A stretch of DNA of 64,000 nucleotides from Nocardia speluncae NBRC 108251. Its GTDB lineage: Bacteria > Actinomycetota > Actinomycetes > Mycobacteriales > Mycobacteriaceae. Of this stretch, positions 14,900 through 23,602 are shown piece after piece. Location of the stretch: contig NZ_BDBZ01000001.1 of the NCBI RefSeq assembly GCF_001613245.1, positions 310,001-374,000 of the forward strand, read 5' to 3'. The position numbers were made by a program, and so were the translations under genes. The notes under the pieces are model-generated. The model did no database searches and was not told where the DNA came from. It saw only the letters and a program-made list of their open reading frames with translations. Every line of letters begins with the position of its first letter. Position 1 is the first letter of the stretch.

Positions 14900-16618
14900 T
14901 CAGCCCGCCGCAGGATCGGTGACGGAAACGATCGGCAACCGCAGCGCGCCCGGCGCCGATTCCGGAACGACCGGGGCAAGTGGTGCCACCGGCGCGATCC
15001 GTCGATACCCGTCGCCCTGCGACGGCCGGCTGTCCTGCTCGCCCTTGTTCGGCCAGTACGCCGCGGCGCGCTCGGCCTGTGCGGTGATGGTCAGCGACGG
15101 GTTCACACCCAGGTTCGCCGATACCGCGGCGCCGTCGACCACACTCAGCGTCGGATATCCGAAAACCCGGTGATAGGCGTCGATGACCCCGGTCTCCCGG
15201 TCTGCGCCGATGGCAGCTCCGCCGAGGAAATGCGCGGTGAGCGGGATATTGAACACCTCGCCCCAGGTGCCGCCCGCGGTTCCGCCGATCTGCTCGGCCA
15301 CCCGCCGGGTCGCCTCGTTGCCCGCGGGAATCCAGGTGGGGTTGGGTTGCCCGTGCCCCTGCCGGCTGGTCAATTTCCGCCCGAACAGGCCGCGCTTGGT
15401 GTAAGTGGTTATGGAGTTGTCCAGATGCTGCATCACCAGCGAAATGATGGTGCGTTCACTCCAGTTGCGTACGCTGAGGAAACTGACCAGCAGCAGTGGG
15501 TGCCGCAGCGCGATTCCCAGGAACCGCAACCACCGCGGGACACGGCCGCCGCCGTCGACCATCAGGGTCTGCAACAGCCCCATCGCGTTCGACCCCTTCC
15601 CGTAGCGCACGGGTTCGATATGAGTATCGGGGGTCGGGTGGATCGACGAGGTGATCGCGACGCCCCGGGTGAAGTCCTGGCCGGGCGCAAGTTTCTTGGT
15701 GGCGGCGCCGACGATGGATTCCGAGTTGGTGCGGGTGAGCAACCCGAGGCGGTCCGAGATTTCGGGCAGGATCCGGCGGTCGCGCATATCGTGCAGCAGC
15801 CGCTGGGTTCCCAGGGTGCCGGCAGCGACGACGACCTGCCGCGCGGTGTAGGTGCTGCGCTGTCTGCGGATCCACGCGCCTGTGCGTTCCGCTGTGACGG
15901 CCCAGCTTCCGTCGGCCTGCGGCCGCAATTCGGTCACCGTGGTCATCGGTACGACCCGCGCCCCGGCCTGTTCGGCGAGGTACAGATAGTTCTTGACCAG
16001 CGTGTTCTTTGCGCCGTATTTGCAGCCGACCATGCAGTCGCCGCATTCGACACAGCCTGTGCGGGCCGGTCCGACGCCACCGAAGTAGGGATCGTCGACA
16101 GTTTCACCCGGTTCGCCGAAGAACACCCCGACCGGTGTCTGTACGAAGGTGTCACCGACGCCCATATCCTCGGCGACCTGGCGGAACACTTCGTCTGCCG
16201 GGGTCATATGCGGATTCTGCACCACGCCGAGCATTCGTTTGGCCTGCTCGTAGTAGGGCGTGAGCTCGGCGCGCCAGTCGGTGATATCGCGCCACTGCGC
16301 ATCCTGGAAGAACGGCTCCGGCGGAACATAGAGCGTGTTGGCATAGTTCAGAGAGCCCCCACCGACCCCGGCCCCGCCGAGGATGAGCACATTGCGCAGC
16401 GGATGGATCCGCTGGATGCCGTAGCAGCCCAGTTTCGGTGCCCACAGGAACTTGCGCAGGTCCCAGCTGGTTTTCGGTAGCTCGTCATCGGGATAACGGC
16501 GGCCCGCCTCGAGTACGCCGACGGTGTAGCCCTTTTCCACCAGGCGCAGCGCGGTGACACTGCCACCGAAGCCGGACCCGACGACGAGTACATCGAAATC
16601 CGTGATCGCCTCGGACAT
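14900..16618 (-). CDS. choD: ChoD-type cholesterol oxidase / GMC oxidoreductase
   Basis: This 572-residue protein matches the mycobacterial ChoD family along its whole length as I remember it. It has the FAD loop VLVVGSGFGGSVTALRLVEKG, the block SWDLRKFLWAPKLGCYGIQRIHP-like region, GGAGVGGGSLNYANTLYVPP and the C-terminal NLGVNPSLTITAQAERAA. A cysteine cluster CVECGDCMVGC sits near residue 190, as in the family. The enzyme is annotated as oxidising 3-beta-hydroxysterols, although ChoD of M. tuberculosis is distinct from classical cholesterol oxidase. No steroid gene cluster is seen around it. Confidence 0.88.
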   Translation of the reverse strand: MSEAITDFDVLVVGSGFGGSVTALRLVEKGYTVGVLEAGRRYPDDELPKTSWDLRKFLWAPKLGCYGIQRIHPLRNVLILGGAGVGGGSLNYANTLYVPPEPFFQDAQWRDITDWRAELTPYYEQAKRMLGVVQNPHMTPADEVFRQVAEDMGVGDTFVQTPVGVFFGEPGETVDDPYFGGVGPARTGCVECGDCMVGCKYGAKNTLVKNYLYLAEQAGARVVPMTTVTELRPQADGSWAVTAERTGAWIRRQRSTYTARQVVVAAGTLGTQRLLHDMRDRRILPEISDRLGLLTRTNSESIVGAATKKLAPGQDFTRGVAITSSIHPTPDTHIEPVRYGKGSNAMGLLQTLMVDGGGRVPRWLRFLGIALRHPLLLVSFLSVRNWSERTIISLVMQHLDNSITTYTKRGLFGRKLTSRQGHGQPNPTWIPAGNEATRRVAEQIGGTAGGTWGEVFNIPLTAHFLGGAAIGADRETGVIDAYHRVFGYPTLSVVDGAAVSANLGVNPSLTITAQAERAAAYWPNKGEQDSRPSQGDGYRRIAPVAPLAPVVPESAPGALRLPIVSVTDPAAG

Positions 16619-16716
16619 GGACTACTCCTCGCTTCGGAAAATCATCGGTGACTGGCGGTAACATTAACATAATGAATGGGGAGCGCCGATCACTTTTGTT
16701 GACACTGCTCTCTTGA

Positions 16717-17424
16717 ATGGTCAGGCTGGTGCGGGTGACCACGCCTCGTGCCCGGGCCCGCGCCCAGACCATGTCGGATATCCTGCGCATCGCGCGCGAA
16801 CATCTTGCCACCGGCGGGGCCTCGGCACTGTCCTTGCGCGCCGTGGCCCGTGATCTCGGAGTGGTCTCCTCGGCGGTTTACCGCTACGTCCGCAGTCGCG
16901 ACGAACTGTTGACCCTGCTCGTGGTCGACGGCTACGACGCTCTCGGCGATGCCGTCGACGCCGCGCTCGCCGACGCCGTCGACGATCCCGTCGAACGCCT
17001 GCGGATCACCGCGCGCGCCGTCCACACCTGGGCACTGGCCGAACCGGCGTGGTACGGGCTGCTGTTCGGCACCCCCGTCCCCGGCTACACCGCACCGGCC
17101 GAACGCACCGTTATACCGGGAACGCGGGTGATCCTCACCCTGGTCCGGATCATCGCGGAGGCTCATGCCCGGCAGCTGCTGACCCGCCCCGCCGTGGACC
17201 CACCCGTATCGAGCACGCTCTCCCGCGATTTCACTCGAATCCGTGACGAATTCGATATGGACCTACCCGACTGGGCACTCGCCCGCGCGCTCACCGTCTG
17301 GTGCACCTTGTTCGGGGCCGTGAGTTTCGACGTCTTCGATATGTACGGCGGCGATACCTTCACCGACCGGGGGCAGGTGTTCGAACTCCATATCGCGGCG
17401 CTGGAATCGCTGCTCGGCGCCTGA
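16717..17424 (+). CDS. TetR/AcrR regulator with WHG-type C-terminal domain
   Basis: This 235-residue protein has an HTH at about residues 20-65 (ASALSLRAVARDLGVVSSAVYRYVRSRDELL-type region) and a C-terminal domain with AEPAWYGLLFGTPVPGY, as in TetR proteins of the WHG group. It is divergent from choD, with the short dyad CATTA-3-TAATG at 16662-16674 between them, so it may control choD. The ATG at 16717 could instead be GTG 16735, which lies about 30 bp after a TTGACA at 16699. It is convergent with the AI-2E gene, with stops only 5 bp apart. Confidence 0.88.
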   Translation: MVRLVRVTTPRARARAQTMSDILRIAREHLATGGASALSLRAVARDLGVVSSAVYRYVRSRDELLTLLVVDGYDALGDAVDAALADAVDDPVERLRITARAVHTWALAEPAWYGLLFGTPVPGYTAPAERTVIPGTRVILTLVRIIAEAHARQLLTRPAVDPPVSSTLSRDFTRIRDEFDMDLPDWALARALTVWCTLFGAVSFDVFDMYGGDTFTDRGQVFELHIAALESLLGA

Positions 17425-17429
17425 ACCGC

Positions 17430-18620
17430 CTATGACTTCTCGGCGACGCCGGGATCGTCGACCGGTATCGGCTCTTCGGAGGTCTCGGCACCTTCTTCGG
17501 ACCGGGCGACCTGCACGTCGACCTGTTCGCTGATGTAGCGGATAACCACTGCCACCACGGCCACCACCGGGACCGCGAGGAACGCCCCGGTGATCCCGTA
17601 CAGGGTGCCGCCCCCGGTAACGGCCAGCAGCACCACGACCGCATGCAGTTTCATGGTCCGGCTCTGCAGTACCGGCTGCAACACATTGCCCTCGAGCTGC
17701 TGCACCGCGATGATGATCACCAGCACGATCAATGCCGTGGTGAACCCGTTGCCCACCAGCGCCACCAGCACTGCGAGCGCACCCGCGACGAACGCGCCCA
17801 CCATCGGGATGAAGCCGCCGAGGAAGGTCAGCGCGGTCAGCACGCCCCACAGCGGCACTCCGAGAATCACCAGGCCGAGGCCGATGAAGAAGGCATCGAT
17901 AAAGCTGACCAGCGCCTGCGTGCGGATGAACCCCCCGAGTACCTGCCACACCCGGACCAGTACTTCCTCGAAATGCCGCCCGCTGCGACCGCCGAGGAAC
18001 TTGTGCAGCCACGGCAAGAATTTCGGCCCGTCCTTGATGAAGAAAAACGACAGCACCAGTACGAGGAAGATGGTGACCAGCACCGAGGTCGCAGTGCTGA
18101 CCCCGGTGAACACCCCGGACGCGATCTGTTCGGCACTGGACTGCACCCGCTCGACGACCGCGTCGACCGCCGAATCCAGCTGTTCGTCGCGGATGTTCAG
18201 CGGCGGCCCTTGCAGCCAGTCCCGGACGGTGTTGATCCCGCCGGTGGCCTTGTCGGAGAGCTCGGGCATCTGATCCACCACCGAGGGCACGATCAGTGCG
18301 ATCCCGCCCGCGAGCACCCCGATGAACCCCACCAGAGTCAGCGATGCGGCAGCTGCCGGTGGCAGGCCGGCGCGCACCAGCAACCCCGTCGGCGGCCACA
18401 GCACGGTGGCGATCACGATCGCCAGCAGCACCGGTAACAGCACCACCCACAGTTTCGCGGCCAGGAACCCGAGCACCCAGGCCCCGGCCGCGATCGCCAC
18501 GATGCACAACGCCCATTTCGCCACCCACAGCACCCCGGACCCGATCACGGCCCCCCGGTCCAGCCGGGTGCCGGCGGGCGTGCCGGTGCTGTCGTCGCGG
18601 ATTTCTTTCTCCCCGTTCAC
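17430..18620 (-). CDS. AI-2E family transporter
   Basis: This 396-residue integral membrane protein of the PF01594 family has about eight helices. An N-terminal hydrophobic pair is followed by a soluble region (about 110-180) and then a membrane block containing LGVPLWGVLTALTFLGGFIPMVGAF and an LYGITGAFLAVPVVAVVAV region. Members export or facilitate small solutes; the autoinducer-2 role holds only for a few, and some are Na+/H+ antiporters. The C-terminal tail is acidic. The GTG start lacks a strong ribosome site. Confidence 0.9.
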   Translation of the reverse strand: MNGEKEIRDDSTGTPAGTRLDRGAVIGSGVLWVAKWALCIVAIAAGAWVLGFLAAKLWVVLLPVLLAIVIATVLWPPTGLLVRAGLPPAAAASLTLVGFIGVLAGGIALIVPSVVDQMPELSDKATGGINTVRDWLQGPPLNIRDEQLDSAVDAVVERVQSSAEQIASGVFTGVSTATSVLVTIFLVLVLSFFFIKDGPKFLPWLHKFLGGRSGRHFEEVLVRVWQVLGGFIRTQALVSFIDAFFIGLGLVILGVPLWGVLTALTFLGGFIPMVGAFVAGALAVLVALVGNGFTTALIVLVIIIAVQQLEGNVLQPVLQSRTMKLHAVVVLLAVTGGGTLYGITGAFLAVPVVAVVAVVIRYISEQVDVQVARSEEGAETSEEPIPVDDPGVAEKS

Positions 18621-18687
18621 CCGGCCAGTCTCGCATGACCCGCCGGTCCGGGCAGTGCACCACCTCGGCGGCGCGGTGGACGCCGGG

Positions 18688-20013
18688 TCAGCGCGGCACG
18701 GTCAGTTGATCGGCGCAGCTGGACAAACCGTCCACGATCGAGCACGCCGCCGGAGCCCGGGTCGGCCGGTAGTCGCCGGGTACACCACCTTGCCGGGTGA
18801 TCGCGGTATAGGCGGCGACCGCATCGGTGGGGCGGCGGGTGAGTGCGGGATCGCCGAGAACATCGACGGTATAGAGCCCGAACCGCGGCGTGTAGGAACC
18901 CCACTCGTAGTTGTCGGTGAGGCTCCAGTAGTTGTAGCCCATGAGGTTCATTCCGTCGGCGGCCGCACGCTGCAGCCAGTAGACGGTGTCACGGAGTAGA
19001 TCGGCACGGGTGTAACCGTCCGCGCGGGGCCTGCCGTTCTCGGTCGGCATGCTGTTCTCCACAATGTAGAGCGCTTTACCGGGAAACCGCCGCGCGTAAT
19101 GGTCGAGCGCGTAGTAGATGCCCTCGGCCTGGAGCGACAACGTCCACAGTTTCGCGGGGTCCGGGAACTGGGTGAGCACGCTGTGCGGTGAGAATCCGTA
19201 GTAGTAGTCGATCCCGATGTAATCGAGCCGCGCCTCGATCCGGTCCACGAACGCACCGTTGATCATGTCGTCGGCGGCCGGAATGTAGGCGACATTGCTG
19301 CTGACCATCGCACCGGGTTGCACGCGGTGGATATGGTCGTAGGCGGCGTCGTGCGCGAGGGCCATTCGTTCCTGCATCGCCGGGATATCGCCGACACCGA
19401 TCCCGCCGTAGCGCACCTCGTTCATGAGATAGGCCGCGGGTTCGTTGAAGGTGATCCACAGTGGTTCCGCCGCCGCATACCGGTCGACGACGGTCCGGGC
19501 GTTGGCCAGCCAGTCGTCGACCATGCCGGCGCGCCGCCATCCGCCGCGCTCGGCCTGCCATCCCGGATACACCCAGTGATCGAGGGTGAGCATCGGCCGC
19601 ATACCCGCCGCACTGATGGCGCCGACGACCTCGTCGTAGAACTGGAACCCGGCCTCGTCCCATTCGCCCGGCCGCGGTTGTACCCGGGCCCATTCGATCC
19701 CGATCCGGTACACCCGCACCCCCAATTGCGCCGCCAGCGCGATATCGGATCGGAACCGCGAGTAGAAATCGACGGAATCGTGGTAGGGGTCCTCGGTTTT
19801 CCCGGCAGCGATATACCGGGTCCAGTTGCTGTCGGGGGCGTGCCCCTCGGACTGGAACCCCGACGACGCGACGCCCCACAGGAATCCGGGCCCGAGTGGT
19901 GCGACCTCCAGTGGGGGAGCGGGCCGCGCGGCCACCGGCCCCGTGCCCAGAGTCAGTGCCCCGGCGGCCAGGGCACCGGTGGTCAGAAAACGACGACGGT
20001 TCCATGGATCCAT
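18688..20013 (-). CDS. Tat-exported glycoside hydrolase family 1 protein
   Basis: This 441-residue protein begins with a twin-arginine signal, NRRRFLTTGALAAGALTLG, so it should be exported folded. The catalytic domain has ITFNEPAAYLMNE (acid/base Glu near residue 190), GIDYYYGFSP and YIVENSMPTENG (nucleophile Glu near 335). It also has GYNYWSLTDNYEW, the aglycone/glycone block of GH1 beta-glycosidases. The substrate is probably a beta-glucoside or beta-galactoside, though extracellular GH1 enzymes of actinomycetes are poorly characterised. GAGGAGGG precedes the ATG. Confidence 0.92.
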   Translation of the reverse strand: MDPWNRRRFLTTGALAAGALTLGTGPVAARPAPPLEVAPLGPGFLWGVASSGFQSEGHAPDSNWTRYIAAGKTEDPYHDSVDFYSRFRSDIALAAQLGVRVYRIGIEWARVQPRPGEWDEAGFQFYDEVVGAISAAGMRPMLTLDHWVYPGWQAERGGWRRAGMVDDWLANARTVVDRYAAAEPLWITFNEPAAYLMNEVRYGGIGVGDIPAMQERMALAHDAAYDHIHRVQPGAMVSSNVAYIPAADDMINGAFVDRIEARLDYIGIDYYYGFSPHSVLTQFPDPAKLWTLSLQAEGIYYALDHYARRFPGKALYIVENSMPTENGRPRADGYTRADLLRDTVYWLQRAAADGMNLMGYNYWSLTDNYEWGSYTPRFGLYTVDVLGDPALTRRPTDAVAAYTAITRQGGVPGDYRPTRAPAACSIVDGLSSCADQLTVPR

Positions 20014-20357
20014 CCGACGGCCCTCCTCGTCTGTACCCGGCCGCGTACGCTCCGGCCTCGACGCAACAGCCTAACGGCCGGAGCCGAACCGATCCGGTGT
20101 TCCGCCAACCGAACTCAGGTAATAAACCTAGATACGACGATATGCGCATCTAACCATGTATTGTTCATCCGCCGACCGCCTGGCTAGAAGTGCTTGCGCG
20201 TCGAGCTCACACCGAGGCAGGGGGAGGGGCCTCTCACTGTGCGGGCACAAAGCTGGCTACCGTGCGTCCGAGCCCTTCAGTCGTGCCCTCGACGTGATTC
20301 GGTGTCGGCCGGGCCTGCATCGCGACACAGCCTTCCGCCGCCTTGTCCAGGGCGGCC
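20014..20357. other. 344-bp intergenic region upstream of GH1 gene
   Basis: No gene is supported here. It should contain the promoter of the GH1 gene and the end of the carboxylesterase transcript. The AT-rich stretch at about 20115-20165 contains GATATGCGCATCTA (20139-20152), which recurs at 26106-26119 and centres on the palindrome ATGCGCAT. Confidence 0.4.
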
Positions 20358-21926
20358 TCAGTGCAAGTCGATTCCGTCCCATAGGTGGCGGTTCGGGTAC
20401 GGGTCGTCGACGGCAGCTGGCCGGAGGTCCATCCGCATGGTGGTTCTGCGAGTGGTTTCGTACGGTGCCCAGTTCGCCCGGCCAGTGTGGGCGAACTGCA
20501 CCCAGGTGCGATGCATCAGGTCGGCCAGCTGCTGGGGTGGGTTCGGGCCGGTGATCCATTGCATACGCCGGTCGTGCAGCCGATCGAAGACGAACGGGAC
20601 CTCGAGGAAGTGGCATGCTCCGAGTTGCCCGTCGAACTGCGGGGACCGCCAGGCGAATTCGTACAGGTAGGTGGCACCTGGTGCGCTGGTGCGCGCGTCG
20701 GCGAGCCGCAGGCCCGGGATGGTGTAGAACCAGTCCGCCTGCAGGATGGCCAGTAGCGCACCGGGGCCGGCGCCCGGGTAGGCGGCGCGGTAGGCGGGCA
20801 GTGCCCGGTCGACCGGTAGCCGGTACAGGCGCATTGCCGTGAACAGTTCCTCGTCGGTGACCGACTCGAGGCTACCGAACGGCACCAGCGACAGCCGCCC
20901 TTCTTCGCTGTTGTGGCCGATCAGCACATCCACATCGCTGCCGGCACCGGCAGTGATGGCGTCGACAGGTGCCGAAGGAAGGGTGGCGCCGTCGATGGTG
21001 GGGCGCCACATATTGACCCGGCACCCGGGCTCGCCGCCCCAGCGTTGCGGGTCCGGCCGCCGCGCCAGATCGCTCATGACCGAGGTCTGGGCGGCGAGGA
21101 CCCGCTCGACCCCGGCCGCGGCAACGTCCTCACGTGTCGGTGGCACGCCGAGCTTCGCGGCGAGGCGGTGCCCGATCTCATTCGCGGTATCGGTGGAGTA
21201 GCACAAATTGCCCGCACCGCTCTGCATGATCGCGCGCCGGAACAGTCCCTCGGCCCGTGGCATCGCCAGCAGCGTGCCGACGGCCATTGCGCCGGCGGAT
21301 TGTCCGAAGACGGTGACATTGCCGGGGTCGCCGCCGAAGTGGGAGATGTTGTCGCGCACCCATTCCAGTGCCGCGATTTGATCGAGGAGCGCGATATTCG
21401 CAATGCCGTCGTCGAGGAACAGGAAGCCCTCGGCACCGAGCCGGTAGTTGAGCGCAACGAACACCACGCCGTCGCGGGCAAAAGCATGGCCGTCATAGAG
21501 GCCGTTACTGCCGGTGTCGAAACCGCCGCCGAATATCCACACCATCACCGGTAGGCGCGTGGATCCGGGTTCGGGTGTCCAAATGTTCAGGTTGAGGTAG
21601 TCCGCGCCGGGAATCGCCGGCGCGAAGAAGTCCAGTGGCGGCGGTGTCGGCGGCTGTGGGGGAGTGGGGCCGAGGGGCACTGCATCGCGGACTCCGGTCC
21701 ACGCACGGACCGGCCGCGGTGGCAGGTAGCGCGCCACCCCTTGTGGCGGCGCGGCATAGGGCACCCCCTTGAATGCGTGTACGCCGTCGGTCGCGCTCCC
21801 GCGCACTCGCCCGGATCGTGTCTCCACGACCGATCCGGTGATGTCACCGGCGCCGCATCCGGTGCTGCCCAGCATTGCGAATGCTGAAGTCGCGGCCATG
21901 GCGCGAATGACTGTCCTGCGGTTCAA
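20358..21926 (-). CDS. Exported type-B carboxylesterase
   Basis: The protein has about 522 residues from TTG 21926, which follows GAAAGG. Its N-terminus NRRTVIRAMAATSAFAMLGSTGC has a twin-arginine motif and a lipobox-like Cys, suggesting a Tat-exported lipoprotein. The domain is carboxylesterase type B: FKGVPYAAPPQGVARYLPP, the oxyanion block FGGGFDTGSNGLYDGHAFA-like region, the nucleophile VFGQSAGAMAVG and the Glu of GHNSEEGRL. It hydrolyses short esters or xenobiotic esters. Divergence from a TetR gene across two operators indicates ligand-induced expression. A longer form could start at TTG 21965. Confidence 0.88.
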   Translation of the reverse strand: MNRRTVIRAMAATSAFAMLGSTGCGAGDITGSVVETRSGRVRGSATDGVHAFKGVPYAAPPQGVARYLPPRPVRAWTGVRDAVPLGPTPPQPPTPPPLDFFAPAIPGADYLNLNIWTPEPGSTRLPVMVWIFGGGFDTGSNGLYDGHAFARDGVVFVALNYRLGAEGFLFLDDGIANIALLDQIAALEWVRDNISHFGGDPGNVTVFGQSAGAMAVGTLLAMPRAEGLFRRAIMQSGAGNLCYSTDTANEIGHRLAAKLGVPPTREDVAAAGVERVLAAQTSVMSDLARRPDPQRWGGEPGCRVNMWRPTIDGATLPSAPVDAITAGAGSDVDVLIGHNSEEGRLSLVPFGSLESVTDEELFTAMRLYRLPVDRALPAYRAAYPGAGPGALLAILQADWFYTIPGLRLADARTSAPGATYLYEFAWRSPQFDGQLGACHFLEVPFVFDRLHDRRMQWITGPNPPQQLADLMHRTWVQFAHTGRANWAPYETTRRTTMRMDLRPAAVDDPYPNRHLWDGIDLH

Positions 21927-22038
21927 GGCGTGCGTCCTTTCCCGGCGCCGGTTCGTGATAGGCAACCGAGTGGTCGGCCGCTGGATACGGAAGCCGAGGG
22001 CTTATCTCACCTGCGGTCCCCATAGGGTTCTTTCCCAT

Positions 22039-22089
22039 AAACCTACGGTGTAGGTTTCAAATGCACGGTATAGCCTACGGCGTAGGTTT
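22039..22089. promoter_or_regulatory. Two tandem TetR operators
   Basis: The first is AAACCTAC-3-GTAGGTTT (22039-22057), a perfect dyad with 8-bp arms. The second, CCTAC-3-GTAGG with a TTT on one flank (22072-22089), shares the same core. Their centres are 32 bp apart, about three helical turns, so two dimers would bind the same face. They lie between the carboxylesterase and TetR genes, 15 bp upstream of the TetR start. Confidence 0.75.
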
Positions 22090-22103
22090 GGCAAGGGAAG
22101 GGA

Positions 22104-22748
22104 GTGGCCGTGGCCAGGCGTACGCAAGGCAGATCGGCGGGCCTCACACGTGACCGGATCGCGGCCGCCGCCGTCGCGCTCGTCGACCGCGACGGCTTGG
22201 AGCGGTTCGGTGTCCGGCGGCTCGCCGATGAGCTCGGAGTCGACCCGATGTCGATCTACAACCACATCAAGGGCAAAGCGGCGCTGTTGGACGCGATATC
22301 CGAGGCCGTACTGACCGAAATGTCGACCGGAATTGCTGCGGAGTCCGATACCTGGGAAGAGATCGCGCGCCGAACAGCGCACCACTATCGGCGGACCGCG
22401 TGCCGGCACCCCCATGTGGTCCCACTGCTTGCCACCCGGCCACAGAATTCCCCCGTGGCCCTCGCTGCGTTGGAGCAATTGGTTTCCGCGATGCGCACGG
22501 GGGGCGTCCCCGATGACGTCATCGCAGACGCGCCTCTGATGCTGTTCGGCTTCCTGAACGGCTATCTGCTGGCGCTCCTCGGCGGTGAACCCGGCAGCCC
22601 CGCAACCGTTCCCGCATTCGACCCCGAGGTGTATCCCACGATGGCCACTCTCGCGCCCCGGATGACGGACTTCGGATCCGTGCAAGAGTTCGACCGGTTA
22701 CTGGACATGATGCTCGCCGGAATCCGGCACCGGGCGACCGGCATCTGA
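22104..22748 (+). CDS. TetR regulator with TetR_C_1-type domain
   Basis: This 214-residue protein starts at GTG 22104 after an AAGGGAAGGGA site. The HTH is at about residues 15-60 (LTRDRIAAAAVALVDRDGLE, FGVRRLADELGVDPMSIYNHIKGKAAL). The rest is a ligand-binding helical domain resembling that of classical TetR. It lies head to head with the carboxylesterase gene, and the tandem operators upstream make it the likely repressor of both. The ligand is probably an ester or lipophilic drug, which is inference. Confidence 0.9.
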   Translation: MAVARRTQGRSAGLTRDRIAAAAVALVDRDGLERFGVRRLADELGVDPMSIYNHIKGKAALLDAISEAVLTEMSTGIAAESDTWEEIARRTAHHYRRTACRHPHVVPLLATRPQNSPVALAALEQLVSAMRTGGVPDDVIADAPLMLFGFLNGYLLALLGGEPGSPATVPAFDPEVYPTMATLAPRMTDFGSVQEFDRLLDMMLAGIRHRATGI

Positions 22749-22774
22749 CAGTCGCGGTGCCGAAGTGCTACCTG

Positions 22775-22804
22775 TTGACATATGCAGGTAAATGCCTGCA
22801 TAGT
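22775..22804 (+). promoter_or_regulatory. ArsR-type promoter with dyad spanning the spacer
   Basis: TTGACA (22775-22780) is followed after 18 bp by CATAGT (22799-22804). A perfect dyad, TATGCAGG-6-CCTGCATA (22781-22802), fills the spacer and runs into the -10 box. A dimeric repressor bound here would block RNA polymerase directly. The GTG at 22811 falls where transcription should begin. Confidence 0.6.
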
Positions 22805-22810
22805 TTGAGC

Positions 22811-23602
22811 GTGCAATCCGAACCTGACATGGACGCGGTTTTCAAGGCACTCGCCGACGGCACCCGCCGACGGCTGCTGGACCGGCTGCGGGAGCGTAAC
22901 GGCCAGACGCTGCAGGAGCTCTGCGAGCGGGTCGATATGGCCCGGCAGTCGTTGACCCAGCATCTCGACATTCTCGAGCGGGCCGGCCTGGTGACTGTGC
23001 TGCGGCGTGGGCGCGCGCGGGTGCACTACATCAATCCGACACCGATTCACGACATCGAACAACGCTGGATCTCCATCTTCGACCGCCCCCGGCTGGATGT
23101 CCTGCGCGCCATCAAGAACCAGGCAGAGGAGAACGCCATGACCGCCACCGTGCCGAGCTACGTCTACGTCACCTATATTCACGCCGGCGCCGAACAGGTG
23201 TGGAAGGCGCTGACCGACGCCGAATTGACCGCCCAGTACTGGTTTCACGAGAATGTGTCCGATTGGGAGCCCGGTTCACCCTGGGAGCACCGCCGCGCCG
23301 ACGGCTCCGGCAAAATAGACGTCGTCGGCAAGGTGCTCGAGTCCGAACCGCCGACGAAGCTGGTCCTCACCTTCGAAGATTCCCCCGAGGACCGCCCGCC
23401 GTCTGTGGTGACCTTCCTCGTCGAGTCCCACCAGGACATCGTCCGGCTCACCGTCACCCACGAGAATCTGCTGAACGAGGAAATGCTTCAGGGTATTTCG
23501 CGAGGTTGGCCCTCGGTGATCGCCAACCTCAAGTCTCTGCTGGAAACCGGCAAGGTCCTTCCGCAGGCCCCGTGGGAAATGGACTCGGAGGTGCATGCGT
23601 GA
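22811..23602 (+). CDS. ArsR-type HTH fused to an SRPBCC (AHSA1) domain
   Basis: This protein of about 263 residues joins two modules. An ArsR winged helix at about 8-95 has VFKALADGTRRRLLDRLRER, TLQELCERVDMARQSLTQHL and RGRARVHYINPTPI. An AHSA1/SRPBCC lipid-binding domain at about 110-255 has YVTYIHAGAEQVWKALTDAE and WEPGSPWEHRR. The two are often separate adjacent genes, so the fusion may let ligand binding in the SRPBCC pocket act on DNA binding. GTG 22811 lies 6 nt after the -10 box; ATG 22829 is an alternative. The upstream dyad suggests autorepression. Confidence 0.85.
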   Translation: MQSEPDMDAVFKALADGTRRRLLDRLRERNGQTLQELCERVDMARQSLTQHLDILERAGLVTVLRRGRARVHYINPTPIHDIEQRWISIFDRPRLDVLRAIKNQAEENAMTATVPSYVYVTYIHAGAEQVWKALTDAELTAQYWFHENVSDWEPGSPWEHRRADGSGKIDVVGKVLESEPPTKLVLTFEDSPEDRPPSVVTFLVESHQDIVRLTVTHENLLNEEMLQGISRGWPSVIANLKSLLETGKVLPQAPWEMDSEVHA

